From positions 11,960,522-11,990,521 of the forward strand of contig CM022668.1 in assembly GCA_012295275.1 (NCBI GenBank): DNA of 30,000 nt, in the 5' to 3' direction. Shown one piece after another: positions 18,113 to 27,225 of this stretch. This DNA is from Chrysomallon squamiferum (lineage: Eukaryota; Mollusca; Gastropoda; Neomphalida; Peltospiridae). Positions within the stretch are counted from its first letter, which is position 1; each line of letters begins with the position of its first letter. Below the pieces are notes generated by a model, which did not search any database, was not told the DNA's origin, and saw only the letters and a program-made list of their open reading frames with translations. The translations under genes and the position numbers were made by a program.

Positions 18113-21100
18113 TATATATATCTATGAATTTTGTATGTAGATATATATAAAAAATGACCTTTGTGTGCATATATCAAAAAAAAAAGCAACCTCACATATA
18201 TTAAAAAAAAAAAAAATAATTCAATTATATTTTAATGCCAGCTAAACATTACAATTTGTTTTCATTTTATTTATTTAATTTATGATTTCAGTAAATTAGA
18301 AACTGATGATAACAAATCAGAGTTGAAAATATATCATAACCATTACCAAATTTAAAAAAAAATTATTACATAAATTCCTTGCTAAACGTAATTAAATATG
18401 AACATTAAACAATCATTAAACACATCAGTTATTTTTTTAATTATTAAAGTTGATTTAAATTTCACCTTTATTCTGCCTCCACTGAGTTCCTCACTCAATT
18501 TCAGTCGAGCGTCAACAATTCGTTTGATGTCTCGTTGAAGTTTGCGACCAAAATCTTTGAACATTGTCGAACCCCCAGACAGAACTATGTTCTGTAGGAA
18601 AAATAAGAAACAATAATAAAATAAAATAAAATAAAATAAAATAAAATAAAATAAAATAAAATAAAATATCAAATGAAAATAGTAATAATAATAATAAGTT
18701 ATATATAAAATGCACTCCTACAAATTTATAAAAATTCAAAAAATAAAATAAAATATTAATCACAAGACTAATATTAAACAAATTATTATCGGGAATTGTT
18801 TTTATTAATTGATTGATTAATTAATTAATTTTTTTAATTTATTTATTTATTTATTATTATTATTTTTTAATTTATTTATTTTATTATTATTATTTTTTAA
18901 ATAGTAAACAGAAACTCTCTTCATGAAATTATTAAAATCAATATTCTTATTATTGACTGGATTTGCATTAAAAAAAAAAATTAAAATGTCTGGCATCAGG
19001 ATTTGAACCTAATTATACAAGATGAGAAACAGATGGCACAGTCAGTGTGTTCCTATATATAATAATCTTTTTAATTTCAAAAATTTATTTAAACAGTAAT
19101 AATCTGAAAAACGTCACTGTTACAACTAATAAGGAATTTTATTAAAAATAATTACTGAGATTTTATAACGTAAGTTTTTTTTTTTTTTAAAATAACAAGA
19201 CATTTGGACTATGTTTATATAATTTTAAATATTTGTCAACAGAAATGACTTACTTTGTAGAGACCTCGCCTGACATCAATGGGACAGTTCTGAATGACGT
19301 CACCAACGATGTCGGATATTGGCACCATGAAGTCAGGGTTAGCAAACTGAAAAAAATAAAAAAATAAAAAAATAAATGAATAAATAACAAAATAAGTAAA
19401 ACAAATAAAGAATAAAAAAGTATTTATCAATGAAAAAGGAGTTTAATAAATAACAATGAAGTTTTTAGAAACAACAATATTAAAAGCCATTTAAGGTATA
19501 TTTATTAATTTTTAAAAAAATTAAATTAAAAAATATTAACTACTAAAATGGAAAAAATAATTATTAAACATCTATGTTTCAAATTTAAAAAACAAATATT
19601 TTCCTTCGGCATTTTATTATAAAAGAAAATATAAAATATCTAAGCTAGTATTTTTGTGAAAATTTAATAACAGAATCATAATAAAATCTAAATGACTGTT
19701 AAAAACGTAAAAACACCTAATTTTTTTTTTAATAATTAGCTTGGTTGATGTTTTAACAAACAAGAAAATTGTTAAATATTAAGTCTAAACGTACTTCTGG
19801 ATGGAAGAAAATTTCGGGTCCCAGAAATCTCTCGTAGCCAACATCTATAGAGAAGATCTGCTTTGAGACTGCATTTATACTTTCATATTTCTTTATCCAC
19901 TTGCCAGGTTCCTGGTCATATTTGGCGAATTCTTTAGCTATATCTGGACAAACGTAGCAGAATTTCTCCTGTGATAATTAATTAAAATATTAATTAATAT
20001 TCAGAAGGTGAGAAGTATAAACAATAACAAAAATGCACAGGCAGAAAAAACAACAACAACAACAACAACAAAAAATAGACGAAATCGACCAAAAATCACA
20101 AATTGTTAAATAAAATTTTATTATTATTCACACTTATTTAAAACTAAATTTTTGGGGGTAATTATTATTAAATATTTGAACCCAGCCCTGTAAAAATAAA
20201 TGAAAAAAAGAAAAGAAAAGAAAGAAAGGAAGATAAAAATATATTTAAAAAAAATGTTTTTGCTACAGAAATAATTAATAAAAATTAATTTAATTTTTAA
20301 AAAAATTTATTTTAAAGTTCCAAAAAGTTTTCAGCAGTTATAATTAGTCTTTTAATATATAAAAACATTAAAAAAAACCCCATATATAATAATAATAATA
20401 AAATATAATTTGTAAAATATTTTAATGATTTATAAAAATTACACACCTTGATGGCTTTAGCTGTCTCCAGGGACTGTTCGGGGGGGATGCCAACCTCCCT
20501 CTCTCTCAGCAGTTGTTGTATAAAGTATGTGATATCTCGTCCAGCTATAGGAATGTGTTTAATACAGCTGCCTATCACATAGCCTTCAGCCTGAGTAATA
20601 ATAATAATAAAAATAATATAATAATAATAATAATAATAGTAATAATTGTAATAATAATATTAACAATACCAATAATAATAATAAAACAGTAATAAAAACA
20701 ATAACAGTAGTAATAGTAATAATAATAATACATATATAAAAAGATAAAATATACAAGTTTCAAAAACGGAAAAGATAGAAAGATTTAATTAATAATAAAA
20801 ATTAGACACACATAATGTATCTATTATCATAAAATAATTTACTTTTTACACAAATGAGTTTGAAGTGATACATTTAAATGGATGTTCCATATAATTTAAT
20901 AAATTATGGTTGTTGTTTATTCGCTTATTTAGTATTATTGTTATTATTTTAGTTGATTTTTTCATGCTTGCATTTACAATTATCTGAAGCATCCACGACA
21001 TAAAAAAAATCTAAATTAATATTACAGAACATACACACAACAAAACAGAAAAACCAACCACTACCATCCACCTTCATTTTTTTTTGTAGAAAATAATATC

Positions 21101-21442
21101 TTTAAAACTCTAAATAAAGACAGACATCTGTATATCGACAAATATAATCTTTCAGACAAAACCGAAACACACATATATCAGAATTCAGTGCATCTAAAGA
21201 TATGTCATTAGTCAGAGGTTAATGAATTTTGATATACTTCTGTTTATACCTGATTTCATTACACCTAAATAAAATAATAAATAGTTAAAGTTTGAGAAGA
21301 ATCACAAACCACTGGAATGACGTGGGTGACTCCGTCTCCAGAATCAATGACGGTGCCTGTCAGCGTCCTGTCTCCAACATGACGCGATGTCCACGATGCT
21401 GCCAAAGCCAGAACAGCCTGAAATAAACAAAATACTGTGTGT

Positions 21443-21540
<98 letters not shown>

Positions 21541-24500
21541 GGAAGAACAAGTGACAGCTACTGAAAAGACAAACTGATAAAAAATATTAAAATATTATCA
21601 ATTTTTTTAAAATAATTATGTATTTATTAAAAATATTTCCACATACGTTATCATTAAATTAATTATCAAATATCAAACAAACTTTTTATCTAAAAAAAAA
21701 TATTTATATAAAGTTCATCCACACCATTACTCCTTCACCAACATTTTCCATTTAGCATTAAGGAATCTACAGTATTCATCCCACCCAGGAACAGGAGAAA
21801 AAAATACCCAAAAGTCCCTTCTTGTGTGCGTCTGTCAGAAAATAACGAAGAGGCACCCTGAGAAGGTTTGTTTGGGTGTCACTGTGGTGTATGAATGTTC
21901 CATTATATATATATATATATATATATATATTTTTCTTTTTTTACCTGTACTGCTATGTAGAGACCAGGAACATTGAAAGATTCAAACATTATTTCTGCGG
22001 TGTATTCTCGGTTTTCTGGAGTATTCAGTGGAGGCTCTGTCTGAAAAACATACATTTATTTATCTTTATTAAAATAATAAAACACTGCATCTGAAATACA
22101 AAAATTTCATTTATAAAAATTTTTTTTTTTTTGATAATAAATGTCACATCCGAATGACTAATAAAAACCTTAATAGATAATTATGATAATAACTTGTAAT
22201 TTTACGATTACTGTACTAGTTTTAAATGATATTTCAAATTTTAGTTCTGCAACGATAATTTAAGATTATGGGCATGTTTTAATGTTAACTGACTCACTGA
22301 GGTAAAAAAAAAAGAAAAAAAAAAATTAATTATTATTTTTAACATCACTTCAGTTCATTTTAATGTCTATAGTTATAAAACTGTTAACAAAATGATGCTT
22401 ATAAATTCATGATATGAAAGACGTAACTGCTACTACTCCTACAGACAAGTTATATATAGTTATACTTTACAAACGCTACAGAAATGGGAAAAACAAACAT
22501 CCATCTTCGATAAACCAGCCAAGAAGAACTGTTTGGAATGAAACACAACATGAACGAAGACAGTGAAAAGAATTGATCCTGAAGGTTCCAAAACACACGA
22601 AAGCCAACATCCCTGTCTTTGATGAACTACTGAAGGGGCAGAGAATGGGCCAGAGGGGATAAGGGTGGAGACAGGGTGTTACTGAATGGGTGGGGGAGAC
22701 AGATAGGTCAGGTTAGTTAGATGGATGTTTAAATTTTGTATAATTCACCAGTAAGAAGTAATGATCTTCTGGCTCAGCTCTGAGATATTTGAAAATGGCC
22801 TGCTCCATGAATCTTTCCATCAGATCCCAGTCTTCCACGATACCATGTCGAATAGGCCACTACATTAAAATAAATAAAATAAAATAAAATAAATAAAATA
22901 AAATAAAATAAATAATAAATTTAATTTTTTTTTTACTATATATAGTCATAAAAAACACCAATGAATTAATACCAATAAATAAAAATAATAGAAAAAAATA
23001 TATATACTTTTTTTTTAATAAAATATAGGAACAACGTTAGTTTTTCATGGTCCAATTCTATTTCATTTTTCAATAGATATTTTAATATGAACAATAAAGA
23101 TATCTTCTTTCTGACAAAGTACATCATCTTTAAATGGAAAAGAAATATTAAGTGTTGTATTTACTGAAATAATATGTGAAAACATAATTTATTGAAAAGC
23201 TTTATTAATTTACTAAATAGCATTTAAAAAATATTATTTAGTGAAATAAATAATATAAAAACCCAAAATAATAGTCCATATATGTGAACAAAAATAAAAT
23301 AAAAAATAAACAAATAAAAAACATAGAAAAATAAAATTCAAATAAATAAATAAATAAAATAAAATAACAGAAATAAATAAATAATAAAAATCAATAAAGA
23401 ATATGAAAAATAAAAAATGTAAAAAAAAAAAAACCCAGAAAACAATCTAACCATATAAATGATGTAGACAGCTGTAATTTATGAAGCAAATCAATAATAA
23501 ACGATTATCAAAATTTCATAAATTAAATAAATATTTTTGCTACAAATAAAATATTTCTAGACACCTTCACAGAGTAGTTTGGCTGGTTCAGGGCTTCGTC
23601 TCCTATGTAAAAATCTAAATCTTCAACACCTTTGCCAAGACGACGAATTGCTTGTTCCCCCACACTGGCTGTCTCTTTTATTGCAATGGCTGATGGGATA
23701 ATAAACTGCGGTTCTGTGTTTCCAGCAAACCCCATCTTGCTATACCTGCAATTATAAAACACTTATTTTTGTTTTTACTAAGATACTGAATTTTAATTTT
23801 ATCTTGGTATACATGCATTTATTTTTAACAACATTGATGAATTTTAGTTTCCTCTATTGAATGAATAATGAGTAAATGTTTAACGACACCCAAGCACACA
23901 AAAAAAAAAAAAATGCATCGGCTATTGAGAATCAAACTGTGGAAAAACAAAAGGATGATCAACATCAATATAAAAATTCAACACAGTTTAAGAAGTGTGG
24001 AGAAAATATAAATGTCACACTCACAGAAGTGAGACAGTATTTAAGATATATAACAAAATGCAGTATCATGCAGGAACTGTAAAATAAGGTTGAGGTAGAA
24101 TGTGAAAGGATTCCATCACATTTCGGATCTTAAATATTTGTGAACGAGTTTGTATCTGATATACTCCTTAAAAATATGCTCCTTTGCAAAATAAATGAAT
24201 AAATCTATCTGACTAATGAATGGGTCAAAAAGGAAAGGTATGACTGATGCAAGCATGACACAAACTTCAGTATGATTAGTACTATTTATGTTGATACCTT
24301 CAATGAAAGTAACAGTATTCCTACAGTATAAGGATATAATAATTATGTAATATGGTATGAAAATATATTTATATCAACACAAAACTGTCGTATTTATCAC
24401 ATCTCTGTATGGGGAGTTTGTTTATTTTTTTTATTTAAAAAATGTTTTAAATAATAATTTGACTACTAATGTGACTAATAATATGAGAGTTTCACGTGAT

Positions 24501-24604
24501 ATATGGTATTCCAATGTTCAAGGAATGAAGAATGTTTTCTGATTGTAATGCTGTCTGCACATTAGCACATGTCACTTGAAAATAATTATTACTTAAACTT
24601 ATAA

Positions 24605-24644
<40 letters not shown>

Positions 24645-24959
24645 GTACATTTGCAGATAACGAATCAGATTTAGGTATTAATCATTCAATGATTTAATTG
24701 ATTACATTTTACGAAACTGAACGGGTAACGGTAAGAAAACCGTTATTACAAGCATCTCATTAATATATAACAATTACTGCCGTATTAAAATGCATCTGCC
24801 GATTCAGGAACTTTACATTCGGTCAAAATGCATTAAAACGCGACACACCCCTACAATTTCACGATTAGTCACAGTAATGTTTTATGCTTCTTAAATTTCG
24901 TTTCTGCACACTTACCCTGTGCCATTGTCAATAACAACGGCTGGAAGTCTGTTAGCCAT
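17091..24959 (-). CDS. ACTR3: Actin-related protein 3 (Arp3), complete, 11 exons
   Basis: Arp3 is one of the two actin-like subunits of the seven-subunit Arp2/3 complex, which nucleates branched actin filaments in the cytoplasm. Exons in transcript order (- strand) are 24959-24916, 23745-23565, 22859-22749, 22040-21945, 21417-21310, 20590-20447, 19968-19795, 19346-19254, 18591-18466, 17969-17886 and 17186-17091. They total 1257 bp, giving 418 residues plus TAG, the length I recall for human Arp3. Visible landmarks are the start [18 protein letters not shown], the first phosphate loop DNGTGYSK (residues 11-18), the second loop DSGDGVTH (169-176), the adenosine-contact segment SGGST (322-326) and the C-terminus [10 protein letters not shown]. 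Segments such as [18 protein letters not shown] and [18 protein letters not shown] are near-invariant in Arp3. All introns are GT-AG, and all but the first split between codons. No break or missing catalytic residue is seen. It is convergent with the FLACC1-like gene and divergent from the exon at 25238. Confidence 0.98.
17187..17885. other. ACTR3 last intron with AAC/AAT tracts
   Basis: AAC, AAT and TAA triplets occupy about 17396-17478, with a T run at 17741-17763. No conserved element is recognised. Confidence 0.7.
17886..17969 (-). CDS. ACTR3: ACTR3 exon 10
   Basis: The acceptor is CATTTCAG and the donor GTAAAT. It codes for residues 360-387, [20 protein letters not shown] then GGSMLAST. 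Confidence 0.97.
18042..18121. repeat. (GT)n-(GA)n-(TA)n compound microsatellite
   Basis: GT at 18043-18057, GA at 18058-18109 and TA to 18121, inside the ACTR3 intron 17970-18465. On the transcript strand it reads TA-TC-AC. Confidence 0.95.
18466..18591 (-). CDS. ACTR3: ACTR3 exon 9
   Basis: The acceptor is TTCCTACAG and the donor GTGAAA. It codes for residues 318-359, starting [20 protein letters not shown] and ending [12 protein letters not shown]. Confidence 0.98.
18612..18667. repeat. (AATAA)n pentanucleotide microsatellite
   Basis: About eleven units beside the acceptor of ACTR3 exon 9. Further ATT/ATTT tracts lie at 18830-18900. The rest of the intron 18592-19253 is unremarkable. Confidence 0.9.
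19254..19346 (-). CDS. ACTR3: ACTR3 exon 8
   Basis: The acceptor is TTTTTCAG and the donor GTAAGT. It codes for residues 287-317, [20 protein letters not shown] then [11 protein letters not shown]. Confidence 0.97.
19347..19794. other. ACTR3: ACTR3 intron
   Basis: AAAT/AAAAT-rich at 19350-19410 and otherwise AT-rich unique sequence. Nothing else is recognised. Confidence 0.7.
19795..19968 (-). CDS. ACTR3: ACTR3 exon 7
   Basis: The acceptor is TCACAG and the donor GTACGT. It codes for residues 229-286, starting [20 protein letters not shown] and ending [20 protein letters not shown]. Confidence 0.97.
19969..20446. other. ACTR3: ACTR3 intron
   Basis: A short (AAC)n lies at 20049-20072, a GAAAG-rich patch at 20205-20235, and the remainder is AT-rich sequence. 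Confidence 0.7.
20447..20590 (-). CDS. ACTR3: ACTR3 exon 6
   Basis: The acceptor is TACTCAG and the donor GTGTGT. It codes for residues 181-228, including [20 protein letters not shown] and [17 protein letters not shown]. Confidence 0.98.
20593..20740. repeat. Degenerate (AAT)n/(AAC)n triplet tract
   Basis: AAT, AGT and AAC triplets abut the acceptor of ACTR3 exon 6. The rest of the intron (20741-21309) is unique and AT-rich. Confidence 0.85.
21310..21417 (-). CDS. ACTR3: ACTR3 exon 5
   Basis: The acceptor is TTTCAG and the donor GTTTGT. It codes for residues 145-180, including the nucleotide-binding loop [13 protein letters not shown] long (AG)n tract lies just upstream in the transcript's intron. 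Confidence 0.97.
21442..21530. repeat. (AG)n microsatellite
   Basis: About 40 uninterrupted AG units begin about 25 bp upstream (in the transcript) of ACTR3 exon 5, giving the - strand a CT tract that may act as an extended polypyrimidine tract. Confidence 0.95.
21945..22040 (-). CDS. ACTR3: ACTR3 exon 4
   Basis: The acceptor is TTTTTCAG and the donor GTAA. It codes for residues 113-144, [20 protein letters not shown] then [12 protein letters not shown]. Confidence 0.97.
22041..22748. other. ACTR3: ACTR3 intron with a lower-AT island
   Basis: 22490-22735 is visibly GC-richer than neighbouring introns (GGGGCAGAGAATGGGCCAGAGG, then GGTGGGGGAGACAGATAGG). No ORF, repeat family or exon features are recognised. 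It could be a transposon remnant or an alternative exon. Confidence 0.4.
22749..22859 (-). CDS. ACTR3: ACTR3 exon 3
   Basis: The acceptor is AATGTAG and the donor GTGAAT. It codes for residues 76-112, starting [20 protein letters not shown] and ending EDHYFLL. Confidence 0.97.
22860..23564. other. ACTR3: ACTR3 intron with (AAAT)/(AAAAT) tracts
   Basis: AAAAT-type repeats lie at 22863-22918 and AAAT/AAAAT at 23283-23410. Otherwise it is AT-rich unique sequence. Confidence 0.7.
23565..23745 (-). CDS. ACTR3: ACTR3 exon 2
   Basis: The acceptor is ATTGCAG and the donor GTGTCT. It codes for residues 15-75 and contains [18 protein letters not shown] and [10 protein letters not shown]. The segment NQPNYSVK replaces the EKPTYATK I recall in vertebrates. 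Confidence 0.97.
23876..23928. mobile_element. Dispersed-repeat fragment, GACACCC...ATCGGCTATTG type (copy 1)
   Basis: Contains TGTTTAACGACACCCAAGCA, an A run and GCATCGGCTATTG. From memory this phrase is a common dispersed repeat in bivalve and gastropod sequence. The GGGTGTC half is decayed here. It lies in ACTR3 intron 1. Confidence 0.55.
23929..24915. other. ACTR3: ACTR3 first intron, remainder
   Basis: Mostly unique AT-rich sequence with (ATT)n at 24605-24643. The part nearest the promoter (24640-24910) is less repetitive and has several CG dinucleotides, as first introns near promoters often do. Confidence 0.5.
24916..24959 (-). CDS. ACTR3: ACTR3 exon 1
   Basis: The ATG is at 24959-24957, coding for residues 1-14 ([14 protein letters not shown]) plus two bases of Gly15. 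The donor is GTAAG. The start is chosen by alignment with the Arp3 N-terminus MAGRLPA. Confidence 0.96.
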
Positions 24960-25237
24960 TACTCTTTCTGAACTTAACGATCAATATTTTATTTTAAAAT
25001 TACTTTTTAAAGTTTTTAATTTTTTTTTTCTATGCCACCGGGAAAGCAGGAAGTACTTCCCAAAATGGCTGAAAGAGGAAGTGATATAGTTTGAGGTATT
25101 GTTATTTCAACCATTAATTTTTGAGCACCAATATTTTATCTTCGAGCAGTACCAGATACTGAGATATGGAGACAGTTTGAATAGTTTTAGTTTTGCGGAC
25201 GGAGTTGGGGGGATGTATTTTATTTAGTATATGAGAC
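24960..25237. promoter_or_regulatory. Putative bidirectional TATA-less promoter between ACTR3 and the divergent exon
   Basis: Only 278 bp separate the ACTR3 ATG (- strand) from the next + strand ATG. The interval holds a perfect 12-bp palindrome GGAAGTACTTCC (25049-25060), which is two head-to-head ETS cores. Next come AAAATGGC (25062-25069), matching the YY1 core, and another ETS-like GAGGAAGTG (25075-25083). No TATA box sits at a sensible distance. ETS plus YY1 is a common housekeeping combination in animals. The motifs are seen directly; promoter function is inferred. Confidence 0.55.
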
Positions 25238-25350
25238 ATGTCGAAACGAGAAGATCTGAAACTGAAGCCAAATAAATTAGTTGAAATCAAAGCAAATCTA
25301 GACAACATAAGAGATCTCACTAAGTCTGAGTTGGAAAACGTCAGTTTACT
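25238..25350 (+). CDS. Putative first coding exon of an unrecognised gene divergent from ACTR3
   Basis: ATG at 25238 opens MSKREDLKLKPNKLVEIKAN then LDNIRDLTKSELENVSLL, with in-frame TAA at 25352-25354 if unspliced (38 residues). A donor-like GTAAAT at 25351 (the same donor hexamer as ACTR3 exon 10) would instead end the exon in phase 2 after 37 codons. The peptide is charged and helical, with no domain I can name. There is a faint resemblance to the start of the APC/C subunit CDC26, too weak to assign. No downstream exon is recognisable in the window. An out-of-frame ATG at 25231 opens a 14-codon uORF overlapping the start. An acceptor-like TTTTATTTAG ends at 25227, so this could instead be an internal exon. 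It sits at the outer end of a long inverted repeat. Confidence 0.4.
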
Positions 25351-25510
25351 GTAAATCAAAAGTTCCTTTTTATATATAAATAATATGAATGCAGCAGCAG
25401 CAACAACAGCCACAGCAACCATGACGTTGTCAACAACAGGAACAACACTAACAACAATAATAATAATAAAACATGATGTAAAACATTTTTATTCTCGTAT
25501 ATATTAATGT

Positions 25511-25596
25511 TTCAAAGCATTCGCCTGAAATGCTCGTTAGTGACTGTTACAACGAACATTTCAGCCCGGGCTGGGGGGCGAGGACCCTGCTTTGAA
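25511..25596. repeat. GC-rich nested foldback element (left-arm copy)
   Basis: TTCAAAGCA (25511-25519) pairs with TGCTTTGAA (25588-25596). Inside, TGAAATGCTCGTT (25526-25538) pairs with AACGAACATTTCA (25551-25563) with one mismatch. A GC-rich stretch (CCCGGGCTGGGGGG...) fills the right internal loop. On the - strand GTTCAAAGC fits the Pol III B-box consensus, but no A box is evident. Confidence 0.6.
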
Positions 25597-25886
25597 CCAG
25601 CCCACCTGAAAAAGAAAAAATAGAAATTCAGTTCAAAGAATATAACAGAGTTAACAATTATATATATTTTAAAATATTTATTTCAACTTACAATTTTACA
25701 TCTTAGCTTTAATTCACTGTTTTATCTTTATATAAAAAAATATTTCTGTAATCAAATATATTTAAGATTTTTCTAATAATGTATTCAAGAATAACGGAAA
25801 GGAAATTAATTCTCACCAGAAGATTCGAATTAGAAACGCGACGAAACATCTCTCTGTAGCTTTCTGGAGAATGTGGCGGGCTATTA

Positions 25887-25894
25887 TGACGTCA
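25887..25894. promoter_or_regulatory. CRE-like palindrome TGACGTCA (left arm)
   Basis: A perfect 8-bp CREB/ATF consensus within ATTATGACGTCATCATAAT, beside GGCGGGC. It is conserved exactly in the other arm at 26523-26530. The site is seen; function is inferred. Confidence 0.35.
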
Positions 25895-26078
25895 TCATAA
25901 TTGCCAAGCTTAGCAACGTCTGATGACTGGGCAGAAAGGAGTTGTGTTTATTAATATCACATCATTAACTGCTATTTAGAATTTTAAAATAAAAACGGAG
26001 GTAAAAAAAACAAATTATAAAAGAAAGAAAAGAGTGAGTAAAATAGTTGAACACAGCCATTGTTTTCACCCTTGACTC

Positions 26079-26332
26079 TTGTTTTTTTTTAATTATTATT
26101 ATTTTTTTTTAATTAATTTATCATAATAGCATGGGGGACTCTGTGGTTAAGGGGGGAGGGCAAATGACATTTTAGACGTACCAATTTCTTCTTGTTTTAA
26201 GTAGGTCAATTTATCAGGTGGGATATATTGTTATTGCATAGTTTTTAGAATTATTATTATTATTATTATTATTACTACTACTACTTCTTCTACTACTACT
26301 ATTACTATTATTACTATTGCTACTGTTGCTGA
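26079..26332. other. Spacer of the long inverted repeat
   Basis: About 255 bp of unpaired sequence. It has T-rich and ATT tracts, a G-rich patch (26130-26160, including GGGGGGAGGG) and a degenerate ACT/ATT triplet tract (26250-26330). No ORF or known element is seen. Confidence 0.6.
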
Positions 26333-26522
26333 ATCAAGGGTGAGAACTATGGCTGTGTTCAACCATTTTACTCAGTTCGTTTCTTTCTTTTAATTTGTGT
26401 TCGATTTCTTTTTCTACCTCATTTTTATTTTAAAATTCTAAATAGCAGTTAATGATGTGATATTAATAAACACAACTCCTCTCTGCCCAGTCATCAGACG
26501 TTGCTAAGCTTGGCAATTATGA

Positions 26523-26530
26523 TGACGTCA
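26523..26530. promoter_or_regulatory. CRE-like palindrome TGACGTCA (right arm)
   Basis: The partner of 25887-25894, next to GCCCGCC. It is kept unchanged although the arms differ elsewhere. Confidence 0.35.
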
Positions 26531-26862
26531 TAATAGCCCGCCACATTCTTCAGAAAGCTACAGAGAGATGTTTCGTCGCGTTTCTAATTTCAATCTTCTG
26601 GTGAGAATTAATTTCCCTACCGTAATTCTTGAATATATTATTAGAAAAAATCTTAAATATATTTTATTACAGAAATATTTTTTTTTTTATATAAAAAGAT
26701 AAAACAGTGAATTTAAACTAAGATGTAAAATTGTTTATATATATTTTCTACGATGTGGTTGTTGTAATCTCTCTATAAACAAAACAAAAATATATATATA
26801 ATTGTTAACTCTGTTATATTCTTTGAACTGAATTTCTATTTTTTCTTTTTCAGGTGGGCTGG

Positions 26863-26948
26863 TTCAAAGCAGGGTCCTCGCCCCCCAGCCCGGGCTGAAA
26901 TGTTCGTTGTAACAGTCACTAACGAGCATTTCAGGCGAATGCTTTGAA
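26863..26948. repeat. GC-rich nested foldback element (right-arm copy)
   Basis: The inverse copy of 25511-25596: TTCAAAGCA (26863-26871) and TGCTTTGAA (26940-26948) enclose TGAAATGTTCGTT (26896-26908) and AACGAGCATTTCA (26921-26933). The single substitution in the inner stem keeps a G-U pair in RNA. Confidence 0.6.
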
Positions 26949-27111
26949 ACATTAATATATACAAGAAAAAAAATATCTTATATCATGTTTTATTGTTATT
27001 GTTATTGTTGTTATTGTTGTTCCTGTTGTTTTCGACGTCGAGGTTGCTGTGGTTGTTGTTGCTGCTGCTGCATTTATATTATTTATATATAAAAAAGAAC
27101 TTTTCATTTAC

Positions 27112-27225
27112 AGCAAATTGAAGTTTTCCAACTCAGACTTAGTGAGATCTCTTATGTTGTCTAGAAATGGTTTTGATTTCAACTAATTTATTTGGCTTCA
27201 CTTTCAGTTCTTCTCGTTTCGATAT
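27112..27225 (-). pseudogene. Decayed mirror copy of the 25238 exon
   Basis: Read on the - strand this matches the 25238-25350 exon closely, but the ATG is ATA (27225-27223) and an extra base near 27160-27170 shifts the frame after the EIK codons. The donor-like GTAAAT is kept. It lies at the outer end of the right arm of the inverted repeat. It is most simply a duplicated, non-coding copy. Confidence 0.6.

Larger units (their letters stand above)
25215..26078 (+). repeat. Long inverted repeat, left arm
   Basis: About 860 bp that recurs in reverse complement at 26333-27248. Shared landmarks include the GTATTTTATTTAG edge, the 38-codon exon, a CAG/CAA-type tract (25390-25460), a GC-rich foldback (25511-25596), TGACGTCA (25887-25894) and the inner edge CACCCTTGA. 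Identity looks high by eye, roughly nine bases in ten, with small indels. Confidence 0.9.

Noticed and set aside
23876-24082. 68-codon + strand ORF in ACTR3 intron 1
   Set aside because: It begins inside a dispersed repeat and runs through a poly-A tract. No homology or exon signals are seen, and it is antisense to ACTR3.
25114-25422. 102-codon minus-strand ORF beside the ACTR3 promoter
   Set aside because: It is the antisense shadow of the 25238 exon plus a CAG/CAA tract. The exon's sense frame has better start and donor features.
25560-25615. Degraded tRNA or tRNA-derived SINE, because of a B-box-like GTTCAAAGC
   Set aside because: No A box, no cloverleaf arms and no 3' tail. The nested foldback explains the sequence better.
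26500-26520. RFX X-box (GTTGCTAAGCTTGGCAA) suggesting ciliary regulation
   Set aside because: The half-sites are spaced several bases too far apart for the X-box consensus, and it is not upstream of the ciliary-type gene.
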